Positions 22,593 through 32,859 of a stretch of 64,000 nucleotides of DNA are shown here, one piece after another. The position numbers and the translations under genes are program-made. The DNA is from Trematomus loennbergii (lineage: Eukaryota; Chordata; Actinopteri; Perciformes; Nototheniidae). Location: NCBI GenBank assembly GCA_012861695.1, contig JAAOOA010000484.1, forward strand, positions 95,001 to 159,000. The letters are read 5' to 3'. Below the pieces are notes generated by a model. It did not search any database. It was not told the origin of the DNA and saw only the letters and a list, made by a program, of their open reading frames with translations. Position 1 is the stretch's first letter. Each line of letters begins with the position of its first letter.

Positions 22593-22703
22593 CTTCCACA
22601 GTCCCAGCACCAGGAGTCCCAGCAGCAGCAGCCCCCCATGAGCTGCCCACCACGATCCACACGGAGACGATGTGATCCTCGTCCTTCCTCAGCTCCACAT
22701 GAT
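22593..22703 (-). CDS. itga11: Integrin alpha exon 29 (transmembrane, frameshifted)
   Basis: The exon encodes VELRKDEDHIVSVWIVVGSS and then, in another frame, LLLLGLLVLGLWK, the membrane helix. The shift falls around the six-C run at 22632-22637 (coding-strand G6). A second missing base near 22697 is needed for the join to exon 28. The acceptor is preceded by a (GT)n run. Donor GTGCAC. Confidence 0.86.
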
Positions 22704-22705
22704 CT

Positions 22706-22764
22706 ACCACACACACACACACACACACACACACCACACACACACACACACACACACCACACAC
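22706..22764. repeat. (CA)n microsatellite at exon 29 acceptor
   Basis: CA repeats start 2 bp beyond the exon 29 acceptor. On the coding strand the acceptor is preceded by (GT)n. Confidence 0.9.
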
Positions 22765-22779
22765 GCTTTTATATTTGTT

Positions 22780-22962
22780 ACTGTAAATTTGTATTGCAAC
22801 ATGTATATTTTCTACTTTTATATCGTTTTGAGAGTTTACATTTTGGATTGTTATTTATGGTCTTTTAATTTCTCTATTGTACAGTGCCATGTCTTTTTAT
22901 GCTGCTGCAATGCAAAAACTTTGGGATCAATAAAGTACTTCTTCTTATCTTATCTTATTTGC
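22780..22962 (+). mobile_element. Retroposon 3' end with (TTATC)n tail
   Basis: AT-rich sequence ends GGGATCAATAAAGTACTTCT, then CTTATCTTATCTTA. A similar tail without the upstream match occurs at 41213-41236. Confidence 0.55.
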
Positions 22963-23150
22963 ACCTATCATTACTGTAATAAAAGCCTGACAGCAGGGGC
23001 AGCAGAAGCTCAAAACTACTATCTGCTGCTATCAATACTAATATATCAAAGTGAAAAGGGAGACCTTTGACAGGCAGTCTGAGCTGTCATTTGGAGTTAT
23101 AAATACACAGATCTCAGCGCTCTAATATATATATTGATCCAGGAGTGTAC

Positions 23151-23246
23151 CTGTCTGAGCGGTCTCTCCTCCTGCAGGAACATCGGGCTGGAAGCTTCCA
23201 GCTGGACGGAGGCGGACGTCAAAACCTCCAGAGACCGGAAGCTCAC
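23151..23246 (-). CDS. itga11: Integrin alpha exon 28
   Basis: The exon reads VSFRSLEVLTSASVQLEASS, then PMFLQEERPLRQ, the membrane-proximal end of calf-2. Exactly 32 codons. Acceptor TGCAG, donor GTACAC. Frame intact. Confidence 0.87.
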
Positions 23247-23262
23247 CTGCAATCAAATAAAC

Positions 23263-23935
23263 CAGAGGTGGGAAGTAACTAAGTACAATTGTTAGATACT
23301 TAACTTGTGTATTTCATTGTTATGCTACTGTGTACTTCTACTACTCTACAGTTCAGAGGTACATGGTGTACTTTTACTCCACTCCATGTATTTAATACCT
23401 TTAGTTACTTCACAGATGTGGATGAATGATGTGAAATATAATCAAGTGTTAAATCAGACTTTAGTTCCACCTGGAGTAAATCCACAAGCTACCCTGCAGT
23501 ATACAAAGTCATTCAAACTAGCTGCACCTTTACCAGCTTTGAGAACACTTTCATGATCAATCATTATAAAACATATCATATATATTATTCTGAAATGGAC
23601 CAATCTGCACAATGACTACTTTTACTGTCGCTACTTTCACTATATTTTGATGATAATACTTTTCTACTTTCACTTGAGGAACATTTTGAATGCAGGACTT
23701 TTACTGTAACAGAGTATTCCTACACTCTGGTACTTCTACTGATACTCAAGTACAAGACCTGAGTACTTCTACTTTTACTCAAGTACAAGATCTGAGTACT
23801 TCTACTTTTACTCAAGTACAAGATCTGAGTACTTCTACTTTTACTCAAGTACAAGACCTGAGTACTTCTACTTTTACTCAAGTACAAGATCTGAGTACTT
23901 CTACTTTTATAACACTTGTTTATTTGCAGTTAAGA
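23263..23935 (+). mobile_element. CAGAGGTGGG element with 33-bp units (about 5)
   Basis: Begins CAGAGGTGGGAAGTAACTAA and carries the segment TCACAGATGTGGATGAATGA and ATATTATTCTGAAATGGACC, then about five units of TACTTCTACTTTTACTCAAG plus TACAAGATCTGAG. The same sequence, inverted and with about 35 units, is at 53703-55350. Confidence 0.8.
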
Positions 23936-23948
23936 TCCTCAGACTCAC

Positions 23949-24059
23949 AGTATTCAGGGCGTGGAGCTGCAGGCGTCCTTTGAGACTGAGCCTGACGTCT
24001 GAAGAGGCTGGAAGATTCAATCTGCAGCTCAGCACCTCACTGACTCCTGTGCTCTGATT
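23949..24059 (-). CDS. itga11: Integrin alpha exon 27
   Basis: The exon reads NQSTGVSEVLSCRLNLPASS, then DVRLSLKGRLQLHALNT, corresponding to the LNxSN...CNIRL...HLLGxLxL region of calf-2. Acceptor TATAG, donor GTGAGT. Length is 37 codons. Frame intact. Confidence 0.85.
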
Positions 24060-24163
24060 CTATAGAGAGGAGGGAGAGGAAGAGGAGAGGAAGAACACAT
24101 ATGACTCCTGGAGGTCTCTCATCTTCCTGTTTTAAACTTTATTATAAACTTCATTGATCTCAC

Positions 24164-24246
24164 CAGCTGTGACAGGTGGTCAGGTCCTCTGCTGCGACCT
24201 GATTGGTTGATCTGATCGGAGGCAGCGAGCAGTGAGAGCCGGGCGC
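24164..24246 (-). CDS. itga11: Integrin alpha exon 26
   Basis: The exon reads APGSHCSLPPIRSTNQVAAE, then DLTTCHS, a calf-2 stretch with two cysteines. Acceptor TTCAG, donor GTGAGA. Conservation is low, so identity rests on position and phase. Frame intact. Confidence 0.78.
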
Positions 24247-24478
24247 CTGAAGAGAGGAAGAGAGAAAGGGGAGTGGATTATATTTAGTTTGTAAATACAT
24301 TTCTATAATTTTTTATATTGCCTGGGATTTAAGAAGCCCTGAGACACTCCGGGTCAGGTTAAGTGGTATTTATATATGAAAAAACTTAAAGATTTTTCTT
24401 CTACTTTCTATTTTATATTCTGAGGTTTTGACAACTTATTATTTATATTATATTATATAATTCATGATATTGTAGTAC

Positions 24479-24591
24479 CTGCAGGACGCTGTAGTCAGTG
24501 ATGTTCAACAGCTGGTTCCCACCCCGCGTCACAGCCAGATCTCCGCTCTGAACAGGACGTCCGGCAGCGGGAAGACACCCGAGTTCTGGAT
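24479..24591 (-). CDS. itga11: Integrin alpha exon 25 (frameshifted)
   Basis: The exon reads IQNSGVFPLPDVLFRAEI and continues one frame off as LAVTRGGNQLLNITDYSVLQ. The IQNxGxFP start and GNxLL motif are typical. One base appears missing around 24537-24541. Donor GTACTA. Confidence 0.85.
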
Positions 24592-24635
24592 CTGTACGAA
24601 AATAACGTTTTAAAGTGAAGTCGAAAACATTCCGG

Positions 24636-24705
24636 AACACGGTGACATCACTACGTCACACTTGCGCTCCTATTGGCTACTCTCTCCGACACATTGTACG
24701 TTTTG
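24636..24705. repeat. Fragment of the element at 29090-29345
   Basis: GTGACATCACTACGTCACAC, then GCGCTCCTATTGGCTA and CACATTGTA parallel 29250-29310 (GTGACATCATTATG, CGCTCCTATTGGCTA, CACACATTGTAAG). Confidence 0.55.
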
Positions 24706-24712
24706 AACTCAC

Positions 24713-24812
24713 ATTATACGTGAGGTTGAAGGTGTCCGCTTGATCCCCGGAGGAAGAGGAGGAGGAAGAGGAAGAGGAGGATTTGATTTGAAATCGACGA
24801 GGGTTCGGGTCT
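24713..24812 (-). CDS. itga11: Integrin alpha exon 24 (poly-serine)
   Basis: The exon reads DPNPRRFQIK, then a run of 11 serines, then GDQADTFNLTYN. The TFNLTYN end is conserved calf-2 sequence. The serine run is a coding TCC/TCT microsatellite. Acceptor CTCAG, donor GTGAGT. Frame intact when joined to the corrected exon 23. Confidence 0.83.
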
Positions 24813-24894
24813 CTGAGAGGAAGAGTTTGTTTAATTAAATTAATTACAAAACTTATTTTCATTTCACGTAAGATATGAATTCGTCGTTCCTCAC

Positions 24895-24977
24895 CTGGTG
24901 AAGAGGAGGTCGTTTGGTACTTCAGAGGGAGGAAGATGTCTTTGATGTTGTCGTCTGGGAAACCATCCTCTCCCTCA
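24895..24977 (-). CDS. itga11: Integrin alpha exon 23 (frameshifted)
   Basis: The exon reads SEGEDGFPDDNIKDIFLPLK, then YQT, and ends one frame off with LLFTR. One base appears missing near 24910. The acceptor is preceded by a (GT)n run on the coding strand (plus-strand CA at 24986-25028). Donor GTGAGG. Confidence 0.83.
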
Positions 24978-24985
24978 CTGACACA

Positions 24986-24988
24986 CAT

Positions 24989-25028
<40 letters not shown>
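24986..25028. repeat. (CA)n microsatellite near exon 23 acceptor
   Basis: About 40 bases of CA starting 9 bp from the exon 23 acceptor; (GT)n on the coding strand. Confidence 0.9.
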
Positions 25029-25029
<1 letters not shown>

Positions 25030-25031
<2 letters not shown>

Positions 25032-25938
25032 GCAATAACAACATTAGCATGACTCACTCCCTCCCTCTGGAAAACAGTAAGGCTGTGTGTATTGTACATT
25101 TCAGGCTTTTATTGTGAAGGGTAAGAAGGAAAGGTTGAAAGACGTAATAAAGTTTGTTGTCATGTTGTTGTTTTCTAATTGTTGTTTATAAAATGTGATT
25201 AGTTGATGCCCAGTGCAACGGCTGAGGACGTTTTTTTTCCTGCAAGATATTCAGAAGTTCTATAATAAATATATTTACTGGTGACATAATTGCAAAAAAA
25301 AAAAAATGCTCCTGTGTATGAAAGATTTTAATCCTAAATATAAATTTGGAATAAATGTGATGATGTACACTTTGGGGACCTGGTGTCCGTAAATGGGAGT
25401 GGGTCCCCACAAGCACTTAAAACAGAAACACACACACACACACTACCTTTACTTCTGTACTTGTGAGGAACCCTAGACTTCACCATTTTAACCCTAAAAC
25501 ATATTTTAAGATGCAAACTTTCCTAAAATGTTATTTTATAATGAATAAACTGACATTTCAACATTCAACATTACCGGACAGCTAGTTTTAATAACAATGT
25601 TGTAAATAAAAGGCATAATTTAGCAAATAATAGCCCAAAAAATACAAATATTTTATGTTCCTGTCTCTCCGGAATCAATGAATTTTTCTTCCTTTAATAC
25701 TAACCTCTTATCGCCAAGCATGTGGTAATGATATCCAATTTAATCCAATTGTTTTTAACAATGTTTCCCTACAACCCTCTCATCCAATCATGTCTTGTTA
25801 GTCAATAGACCAATCAGGTTGTGAAGAATGTACTAATTATAAAACAACAAACCAAAACAACTTTATTACCTACTTAATGCAGAAACATTAACTTTTGTAT
25901 AATTTTGTATTTTATTGAAATGATCTCAGGTGTTTTAC
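25030..25938. other. Intron 22, no gene seen
   Basis: AT-rich intronic DNA containing a short (CA)n at 25430 and an A13 run near 25292. No coding feature or element boundary recognised. Confidence 0.5.
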
Positions 25939-26014
25939 CTGCTGGTTGCCATGAGGACGCGGATGTGATCCAGAAAAACCGAACGGCTGAACTCAAATCC
26001 AGATGGAAAGACAC
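25939..26014 (-). CDS. itga11: Integrin alpha exon 22 (frameshifted)
   Basis: The exon starts VSFHLD and continues one frame off as FEFSRSVFLDHIRVLMATS, matching the calf-2 start FRLDFEFSxS. One T appears missing from the run at 25995-25997 (plus-strand AAA). Acceptor CCAG, donor GTAAAA. Confidence 0.83.
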
Positions 26015-26407
26015 CTGGACAGGAAGAGAGCACGCTGCTTTTCAAATTAAAACCCACAATCCTGCAAATGTTTATTCAAAAGTCAAGGTCAACTTTATTG
26101 CCAATCTTTCAGTTTATGTATACAGAGAGATCGAAATACGCTTTCCCACAATCCAGAGGAATAAAAAATACATTCTAACACTTTAAATTAAGGTACACAA
26201 ATTCACCATCAACTAGTTGTTAATTAACATGAATATTAGCAATATATTGGCTCTTTATTAATCATTATAAAACACTTATTAATGCCTTATTCTCCATGAC
26301 CATATTCTACAAGTAATACGCCATTAGTTGAGAGTTTTTCCTCAATAACCCTCTGATTAGTGCTGATTTATTGCAAGTAAGGAAGTTATTGCACATGAGT
26401 TTTGGTC

Positions 26408-27563
26408 TTAACCTGTTAGCCCTGAGCCTGTTTTTCAGGTCTCAGGCTCGAAATGACATTCCCAGAACAAATGACCATATCTTCCCTTCTAAAAGGGTTA
26501 AATGAATAATCTTTTTTCTCAAAGTAATGATAAACCTGTGAGTTGGATGTAGAAAAGTCAGAATCAATATAGATGTTTTTATTTTAAAGAAAATTCAGAT
26601 TGACATAGTAAAAAACTGTAAATTATAGTGTCCGTCCAAACATTTTTTTACTTATAGTGAAAACTACCCTTGGATGATGGATAGTAGACTAAAAGCTTTA
26701 GGAATCCAAAGTACAACATATAATAAGTACCCTGTATCAAGATTGATGCAAAACAAGTGACATTTGACCTTTTTAGAGAGATTTAGCAAAAAACCACTTC
26801 TGGGGTCATTTGGGTGGATTTTCCATATTCTGGCCCCCCCTTGGTCGATTTTGATGGTTGACACCTCTTTCTGACCGTTAGAGCCAATAGATCGAAGGGG
26901 GAGTCCCCCACACACACTCGTTGTGAAGAGAAAAGGTGGAGGCTTCGCGCATGCAGTTTTGCATCAGAGTGACCTATCTCTAGCTTTGACATCTGGAAAC
27001 GGAAAAGTTTTATTGCTTATGGATTATCAGAAATCATTTCAAAGGGACACAGACACATTGGATTAACCTATGGATTAACTTCAGCAGCGTTTTTATCGTT
27101 TTAATGCCATTGAAGACCACTTTGGAGAGACTACAGAGCCAAGGTAAAATTTAGCATTTTTAGCTACCTAGCGTCACCTGTTTTGATGTCCGTTTTTGTT
27201 TATAACGTCGCCATTTCGTATAATTGAGTGATAATGAGGGTGTCCCATCGATTCTGTGTCACCTCACGATGTGAAACGATGTCATGGATGTAGAGAAAAG
27301 ATAAATAATAAGGTTTTGTGAGTGATTTTCGGTGCAGTAAGGTGTTAGCATTTTTCGCTCGTTGCTAATTCAGAGGCTCAGTGTTAGCATTGTGGGTTTT
27401 CTTTTGAAAAAAAATAAAAATGATCAGTTAGATTAGTTTCTTCCCGTTACATGGATATAAAACATTCATAGTTTTATTAAATGAACATGCCCTCAGACAC
27501 TGTTTCCTGCAAGATGTTGCGGCAGTGCCCCAGTACCGGGGTCTCTCAGGCTTAACAGGTTAA
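26408..27563. mobile_element. piggyBac-like non-autonomous element 1 (TTAA)
   Basis: Bounded by TTAACCTGTTAGCCCTGAG and CTCAGGCTTAACAGGTTAA, imperfect inverted ends that include the TTAA target. The 1.15-kb interior is non-coding apart from short frames. Lies in intron 21. Confidence 0.7.
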
Positions 27564-27633
27564 TATGCGCTGCTCAATATGGGCCTAATAAGGCAGCAGT
27601 ACCACAAGAATAGTCATTCTCCCATAATAACAC

Positions 27634-28473
27634 TTAACCCTCTGAGACCCACATAGGACATTTCCGTTTTTGTATATTTGTGTGTTTTGCCTTTGTACAT
27701 TTTCATTTCTTTACAGTATAATCAAGTTTTACACATCCCAGAAATCAGCAAAACCTCGGCTAATGATATATGTCACTCATTAGAGACTTATATACAATAT
27801 AATAGGGGATATTTGCCCATAAATAAAAATAAAAATAAATTAGACTACACATGATATATATCATGGCAGTTCCTGTCCACAATCACACATGGCATGCTGA
27901 GCAGATTCGTCTGAAGTTTCATCAACATCGTCCCCTTGAAAAATCAGCTCCAAAGCCTCAGCTGTAGGAAACTTACTTGCCGTGCCTCAGTCTACTTTTA
28001 AGACACTAAAAGAATGTATTCCAACTTTTATTTTGTTTTCGCGGGTGGAATTATACCGGGTCTCGTTTCAGTACACAAAACAACGGAACTGACTCTGAAT
28101 CAGACTCCAATTGGCTGTGACTGCATCCACTCAGAGTGTCCGATTCAGAAACGTGACTCTTACACTCTTTACCTCACAAACAAAGATGGTGGATGAGAAT
28201 AGATCTATACAAACAAACAGAAAACGATAAGCAATGCGCCAGAATCAAGGTGAGACTATCCGCATCTTTTAAAACTTTACGCACATTCGTTTCACCGAAA
28301 TAAGTAAACGCCTCTCAATGAAAAACTTAGTGCCGAGTTGTTTAGTGCCGTTTCTGTAGTTTAAGAGGAAAAACACGGCATGTCTTTGGCTCAAACAGCT
28401 GAGAAGTTATGACGCTTTGAACACAACGTGATATTTGGGATCGTATACGGCCCCGTGGGTCTCAAAGGGTTAA
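27634..28473. mobile_element. piggyBac-like non-autonomous element 2 (TTAA)
   Basis: Bounded by TTAACCCTCTGAGACCCAC and GTGGGTCTCAAAGGGTTAA, near-perfect inverted ends with TTAA on both sides, the hallmark of piggyBac insertion. No transposase gene seen. Confidence 0.85.
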
Positions 28474-29089
28474 CAAATATGATCTATTCTTATGTAACAA
28501 GACATGAAACTATAAGTGTTAATTGTGTCTAAATAACTGTATACACAATCAACAGGAGGTTCACATCGAAAAAAACGTATAAAGAAATGCATTAGAAATG
28601 GAACGTAGCTTTGTTTTTTCTCAGTATTAAAAATGTCCAGTTATTGCAATCTTTTTTATTTTGTCATGACATGTCTAAACACAATTCATAACTGGAAGAT
28701 GAATATTTAAGCGTCCATCTGTCAGCATCAGGTGTGAGTTTATGATCTAATGGATGTTTAATGTCTCAGACGGTTTCCTCCCTCGTTAAGATCCTGGACC
28801 AATTACCTTCATTCAGACCCTCGGGGGGGGGGGGGATTCTGTCTGTTTAACCACTATCATTAGTCTGACTGTAAAACAGCTGCATTATAACACCTGTTGC
28901 TGCCTGTCTGCGGCTGTAATTACTGACAATCCATTTTTTTTAAAGGGTTGAATTCGCATATTCTGTGTGTTTTATGTTTAGTGAATTATATTATGAAATA
29001 TTCTAAAAAAACACACTTTTGGAGAGTCAGAAATAATGATTATTCACCATCGTGTGACCGTATTTTTGTACCATTTACCAAGAGCAAGG

Positions 29090-29345
29090 GCTTAAAGAGG
29101 CCCTATTCTGCTTTTTGGGACCTCCCTTTCCTGTAGTGTGTTCTATAGGTTTTAGTGCATGTCAATGGTGTGCAAAGGCTAAAATCCCTGTGTTTCTCTC
29201 CCCCTGTGCCTGCAACACCTCCATTGGTCTCCTTTGTCTACTTCTGTGACATAGTGACATCATTATGTAACACTCACGCTCCTATTGGCTAGCGCTCCCA
29301 CACATTGTAAGTGATAGGCTAAGGGGCGGGACATCTCTAAGCGGT
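29090..29345. repeat. Interspersed repeat (AAAGAGGCCCTATTCTGC)
   Basis: Begins TTAAAGAGGCCCTATTCTGC, then TTTTTGGGACC, a form common in teleost introns. A fragment recurs at 24636-24705. Borders are approximate. Confidence 0.5.
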
Positions 29346-29410
29346 TAATCATTTAATAATCTGTGGTGATTAACATCAGTACAGGTGTGCAGGCCAGGTG
29401 CAGAATGTAC

Positions 29411-29509
29411 CTGAGACAAAGACTTCATGAACGGAGCGCTGATGGTACAGCTCCTCTGATTGGCCAGTCTGTCCTCAGAGTGGCACTCGATCTGAATATC
29501 TGATTGGTC
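29411..29509 (-). CDS. itga11: Integrin alpha exon 21
   Basis: This 99-bp exon reads DQSDIQIECHSEDRLANQRS followed by CTISAPFMKSLSQ, a calf segment with a conserved disulphide pair. Acceptor CTCAG, donor GTACAT. Frame intact. Confidence 0.87.
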
Positions 29510-29649
29510 CTGAGGGGAAAGGGGGAGAGGCCAGGGTCACAGAGAGTTTATTTAACCAGAAGTGGCCGATTGAATGTCTTTCTTCAAAGACCTGAAGCCT
29601 TTATTTACACTGTTAGTCTATTTCTGTTTAACAATATGCGCGAAATGTG

Positions 29650-29857
29650 AGGTAGGTAGGTAGGTAGGTAGGTAGGTATAGGTAGGTAGGTAGGTAGGTA
29701 GGTAGGTAGGTAGGTAGGTAGGTAGGTAGGTAGTAGGTAGGTAGGTAGGTAGGTAGGTAGGTAGGTAGGTAGGTAGGTAGTAGTAGGTAGGTAGGTAGGT
29801 ATAGGTAGGTAGGTAGGTAGGTAGGTAGGTAGGGTAGGTAGGTAGGTAGGTAGGTAC
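29650..29857. repeat. (GGTA)n microsatellite at exon 20 donor
   Basis: About 205 bases of GGTA with rare GTA or TATA slips. It ends exactly at the exon 20 splice donor, whose GTACCTACC is part of the array. Confidence 0.95.
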
Positions 29858-30062
29858 CTTGACGATGAGGCTGGAGAACACGAGGTTGGAGGAAGTGGAG
29901 ATTTGGATGGACGCTCCGTAAGCGTTTTCTCCCTGATTCTCCAGCCGGGCGAACACCACCACCCTCCTCCGTCCGGCCTCTACCACGTGCAGCGAGCCTT
30001 GCGGCGTCCCCTGCTGGCTGCACAGAGACCAGGACGCCCCCTCCCTGGAGCCGCAGAACTGC
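29858..30062 (-). CDS. itga11: Integrin alpha exon 20
   Basis: The exon includes LHVVEAGRRRVVVFARLENQ, then GENAYGASIQISTSSNLVFS and SLIVK, a calf-1 segment with the conserved LENxGENAY block. The donor GTACCTACC is itself the first unit of a tetranucleotide microsatellite. Frame intact. The acceptor (GAAG just before GCAG) was chosen to keep phase with exon 19. Confidence 0.9.
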
Positions 30063-30505
30063 CTTCAGGCACAACACGGAACATTAGCATTATAAAGAGT
30101 TAATTCATACAGTAGATAGATACATCAATTTAATGTGGCGTTCCACAGGGATATGTACTGGGACATTTTTGTTTTGGTCTGACTTGGTTTCATATTGAAA
30201 AAGCAAATATTACAAATAAGTAAAAAAAACAACAAACAAATAACTATTAATTAATTAATAAAAAATGTAATATACACATATCAGCAGTAGAAAGTTATAT
30301 CTCTATAAAGTATCTATAATATAAAATATACAGAAGTAAGAATACACAAATAAAAAGTGTGAAAAGTTGAGGCAGAGTGAGTTTTTATATGTGCAAATTG
30401 TGCAGGGTTATGAAATAAAAAATATATAATAATAAAATAATAAAAAATAAATGACAAAAAGAGTTATAATATAATAATAATGCTTGTGTGTGTTTTTGCA
30501 CTCAC

Positions 30506-30591
30506 TGAGCGCTCATCAGGTCGGTGTGGCTGTGCAGGATGAGGTCGGGGACGCAGACATCTTCCTGCTCACAGCCGTTCCAGAAGGGAAG
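30506..30591 (-). CDS. itga11: Integrin alpha exon 19
   Basis: The exon reads LPFWNGCEQEDVCVPDLILH, then SHTDLMSAQ. PFWNGC and CVPDL are characteristic of alpha-11 (alpha-10 has a different motif here). Acceptor TTGCAG, donor GTGAGT. Frame intact. Confidence 0.92.
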
Positions 30592-31054
30592 CTGCAATAA
30601 ATGATGATATTGCATCAAAATAAAAATAAAATTCCATTAAAGCGTAATGTTGCCCAATATTACAAATCAAACTGTACTGTAATTCTGTACAATCCACATT
30701 AGGCGACATGCAAAGCAACACATTTTACATAATTGTTTTAGTTGCCTTATAAAGAACATGTATTTCACGACAGCCTTGAATTTTGTATATGTTTGTATAT
30801 TTTTGACCCAGCAGATTTGATCACATTTTCAGGAGAGCCATAATAAATTCATAAAAGAACCAAACTTCATGATTTTTGTTTTGTGACACAAAATGATGTG
30901 CTCCAATAAGTCTATCACAGAAAAATAAGAGTTGTAGAAATTATTGAAAAGTCAAGACTGCCATGACATACATGTTCTTTACAAGTGTATGTACACTTTT
31001 GACCACAACTGTCTAACTTTAAAGAAGCCTCCTCTGACGGTAATGACCCCTCAC

Positions 31055-31163
31055 CTCGGCCCTCAGGACGTTCGGCCAATCAGGATCCAGCACCGGCCCG
31101 TCGTCCGGACTCTGCAGCCCCGTCTCCAGAAGCACCGCCAGGGGGCCCGTAATCTGCCGTCTC
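31055..31163 (-). CDS. itga11: Integrin alpha exon 18 (frameshifted)
   Basis: The exon begins ETADYG and resumes in another frame as PLAVLLETGLQSPDDGPVLD, then PDWPNVLRAE. The frame changes at a five-G run (plus strand 31141-31145), where four would keep it open and give exactly 36 codons. Acceptor GCAG, donor GTGAGG. Confidence 0.8.
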
Positions 31164-31599
31164 CTGCTCACAAAGACTCAGACTGGTTAAAACTCACCCA
31201 GAATGCTATATTTGAACAATATATTATAACGCCATATCTATAGAAAACATGTCTCTGCAGTGTTCTGCTCCAAACACCGAACAGATCCTTGTAGCCCCCC
31301 CCCCCCTCTCTCCCAGCTGTTACTAAGGAGCTGACTCTGGGTCTGAAGCTTTAGAGAGAGAGTAGATCTCATCAGGCGAACTCTACCAGCAGAAACTCAG
31401 CTAAATGCTGCCATGATGAACTCCATATCATGTTCCAACCACATGAAGGATTCTCTCTGAAACAGTATGGAGCTCAAACTCTTTCTCTCTCTCAGGTTTA
31501 CCACAAGGTGACTTCCTTTTCATTTCCTGCTTCTTCACACATGCTCTCTCCAGTACAGGTTAGCTCTGAGTGTTAGCATGCTAATGTAAACACAGACCA

Positions 31600-32335
31600 T
31601 ATTACTTCCAGAACACGTCTCATTGTTTCTCACAGCAACCTTTCTGATTGGCCCGTGGGTGTAAAGCCCTCCCACATTTGAGTAATGTGGTCATGACGCA
31701 GCAAATCTGGATCAGCTCCGTTGTTCCCCCGTTTTTAGAGATGTGGGTACGGAGGAAAAGAGAGAGGGGTTTATTTCCTGACACTTTGAGAGTCTCCTGA
31801 CACACGGGGGACACTGGTGATGTAGAGAGACATCACTTTGAGAGTCTCCTGACACACACGGGGACACATGGTGATGTAGAGAAGACATCACTTTGAGAGT
31901 CTCCTGACACACCGGGGACACATGGTGATGTAGAGAGACATCACTTTGAGAGTCTCCTGACACACCGGGGACACATGGTGATGTAGAGAAACATCACTTT
32001 GTGAGTCTCCTGACACACGAGGGACACATAGTGATGGAGAGAAGACATCACTTTGTGAGTCTCCTGACACACCGGGGACACATGGTGATGTAGAGAAGAC
32101 ATCACTTTGTGAGTCTCCTGACACACCGGGGACACATGGTGATGTAGAGAAGACATCACTTTGAGAGTCTCCTGACATACCAGGGACACACCGGACACAC
32201 CGGGACACACCAGGGACACATAGTGATGTAAGAGAAGACATCACTTTGTGAGTCTCCTGACACACCGGGGACACATAGTGATGTAGAGAAGACATCAAAA
32301 AGTGCATTTTGCATGATAGGAGACCTTTAACCCTT
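31600..32335 (-). mobile_element. AAAGG..CCTATCATGC element with 54-bp array
   Basis: On the minus strand it starts TTAAAGGTCTCCTATCATGC, then AAAATGCACTT, the same start as the element at 44209, followed by about nine 54-bp units (31790-32300) where the 44.2-kb copy has one. The other end is unclear. Confidence 0.7.
31790..32300. repeat. 54-bp minisatellite, about 9 copies
   Basis: The unit is ACTTTGTGAGTCTCCTGACA, CACCGGGGACACATGGTGAT, GTAGAGAAGACATC. Units vary by one or two bases, and one unit shows a small internal triplication near 32180. Confidence 0.93.
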
Positions 32336-32358
32336 GTCCTGTTAGAGGTGTTTCTCAC

Positions 32359-32496
32359 CTGGATGGAGAATCCGATCCTCTGGCAGCTCCGACCTCCGCC
32401 CTGTAGGACCAGGATCCTCGGCTGCTGACGCTCAGACTCATCCAGGATGGCTCGGGGGGGAGAACGCCTCTCGTCCAAACCAGACTGACCACACAG
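32359..32496 (-). CDS. itga11: Integrin alpha exon 17 (thigh domain)
   Basis: The exon reads LDERRSPPRAILDESERQQP, then RILVLQGGGRSCQRIGFSIQ. DERRxxPRAxLDE is conserved in alpha-11. The acceptor pyrimidine tract is a C16 run (plus-strand G run at 32503-32518). The first residues before LDERR are not clearly integrin, and the incoming phase from exon 16 does not fit. Confidence 0.85.
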
Positions 32497-32502
32497 CTGC
32501 AG

Positions 32503-32518
32503 GGGGGGGGGGGGGGGG
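32503..32518. repeat. G16 run at exon 17 acceptor
   Basis: A mononucleotide run that on the coding strand forms the C-rich tract directly before CTGCAG. Confidence 0.9.
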
Positions 32519-32589
32519 AGAGGGGGTTAAGGACGAGAAGATTGACATGTCAATTTACATATTGTTTTTGTTTTGTTTTGCTACGTATT

Positions 32590-32855
32590 TTTCTTGTACA
32601 AGATCTGAGTACTTCCACTTTTACTCAAGTACAAGATCTGAGTACTTCTACTTTTACTCAGTACAAGACCTGAGTACTTCTACTTTTACTCAAGTACAAG
32701 ATCTGAGTACTTCTCCTTTTACTCAAGTACAAGATCTGAGTACTTCTACTTTTACTCAAGTAAATATCTGAGTACTTCTACTTTTACTCAAGTACAAGAT
32801 CAGAGTACTTCTACTTTTACTCAAGTAAAGATCTAGTACTTCTCCTTTTACTCAA
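32590..32855 (+). repeat. 33-bp units, about 8 copies
   Basis: Degenerate units of GTACAAGATCTGAGTACTTC plus TACTTTTACTCAA, the same unit as at 23.7 and 53.7 kb, without the rest of the element. Confidence 0.9.
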
Positions 32856-32859
32856 ATGC

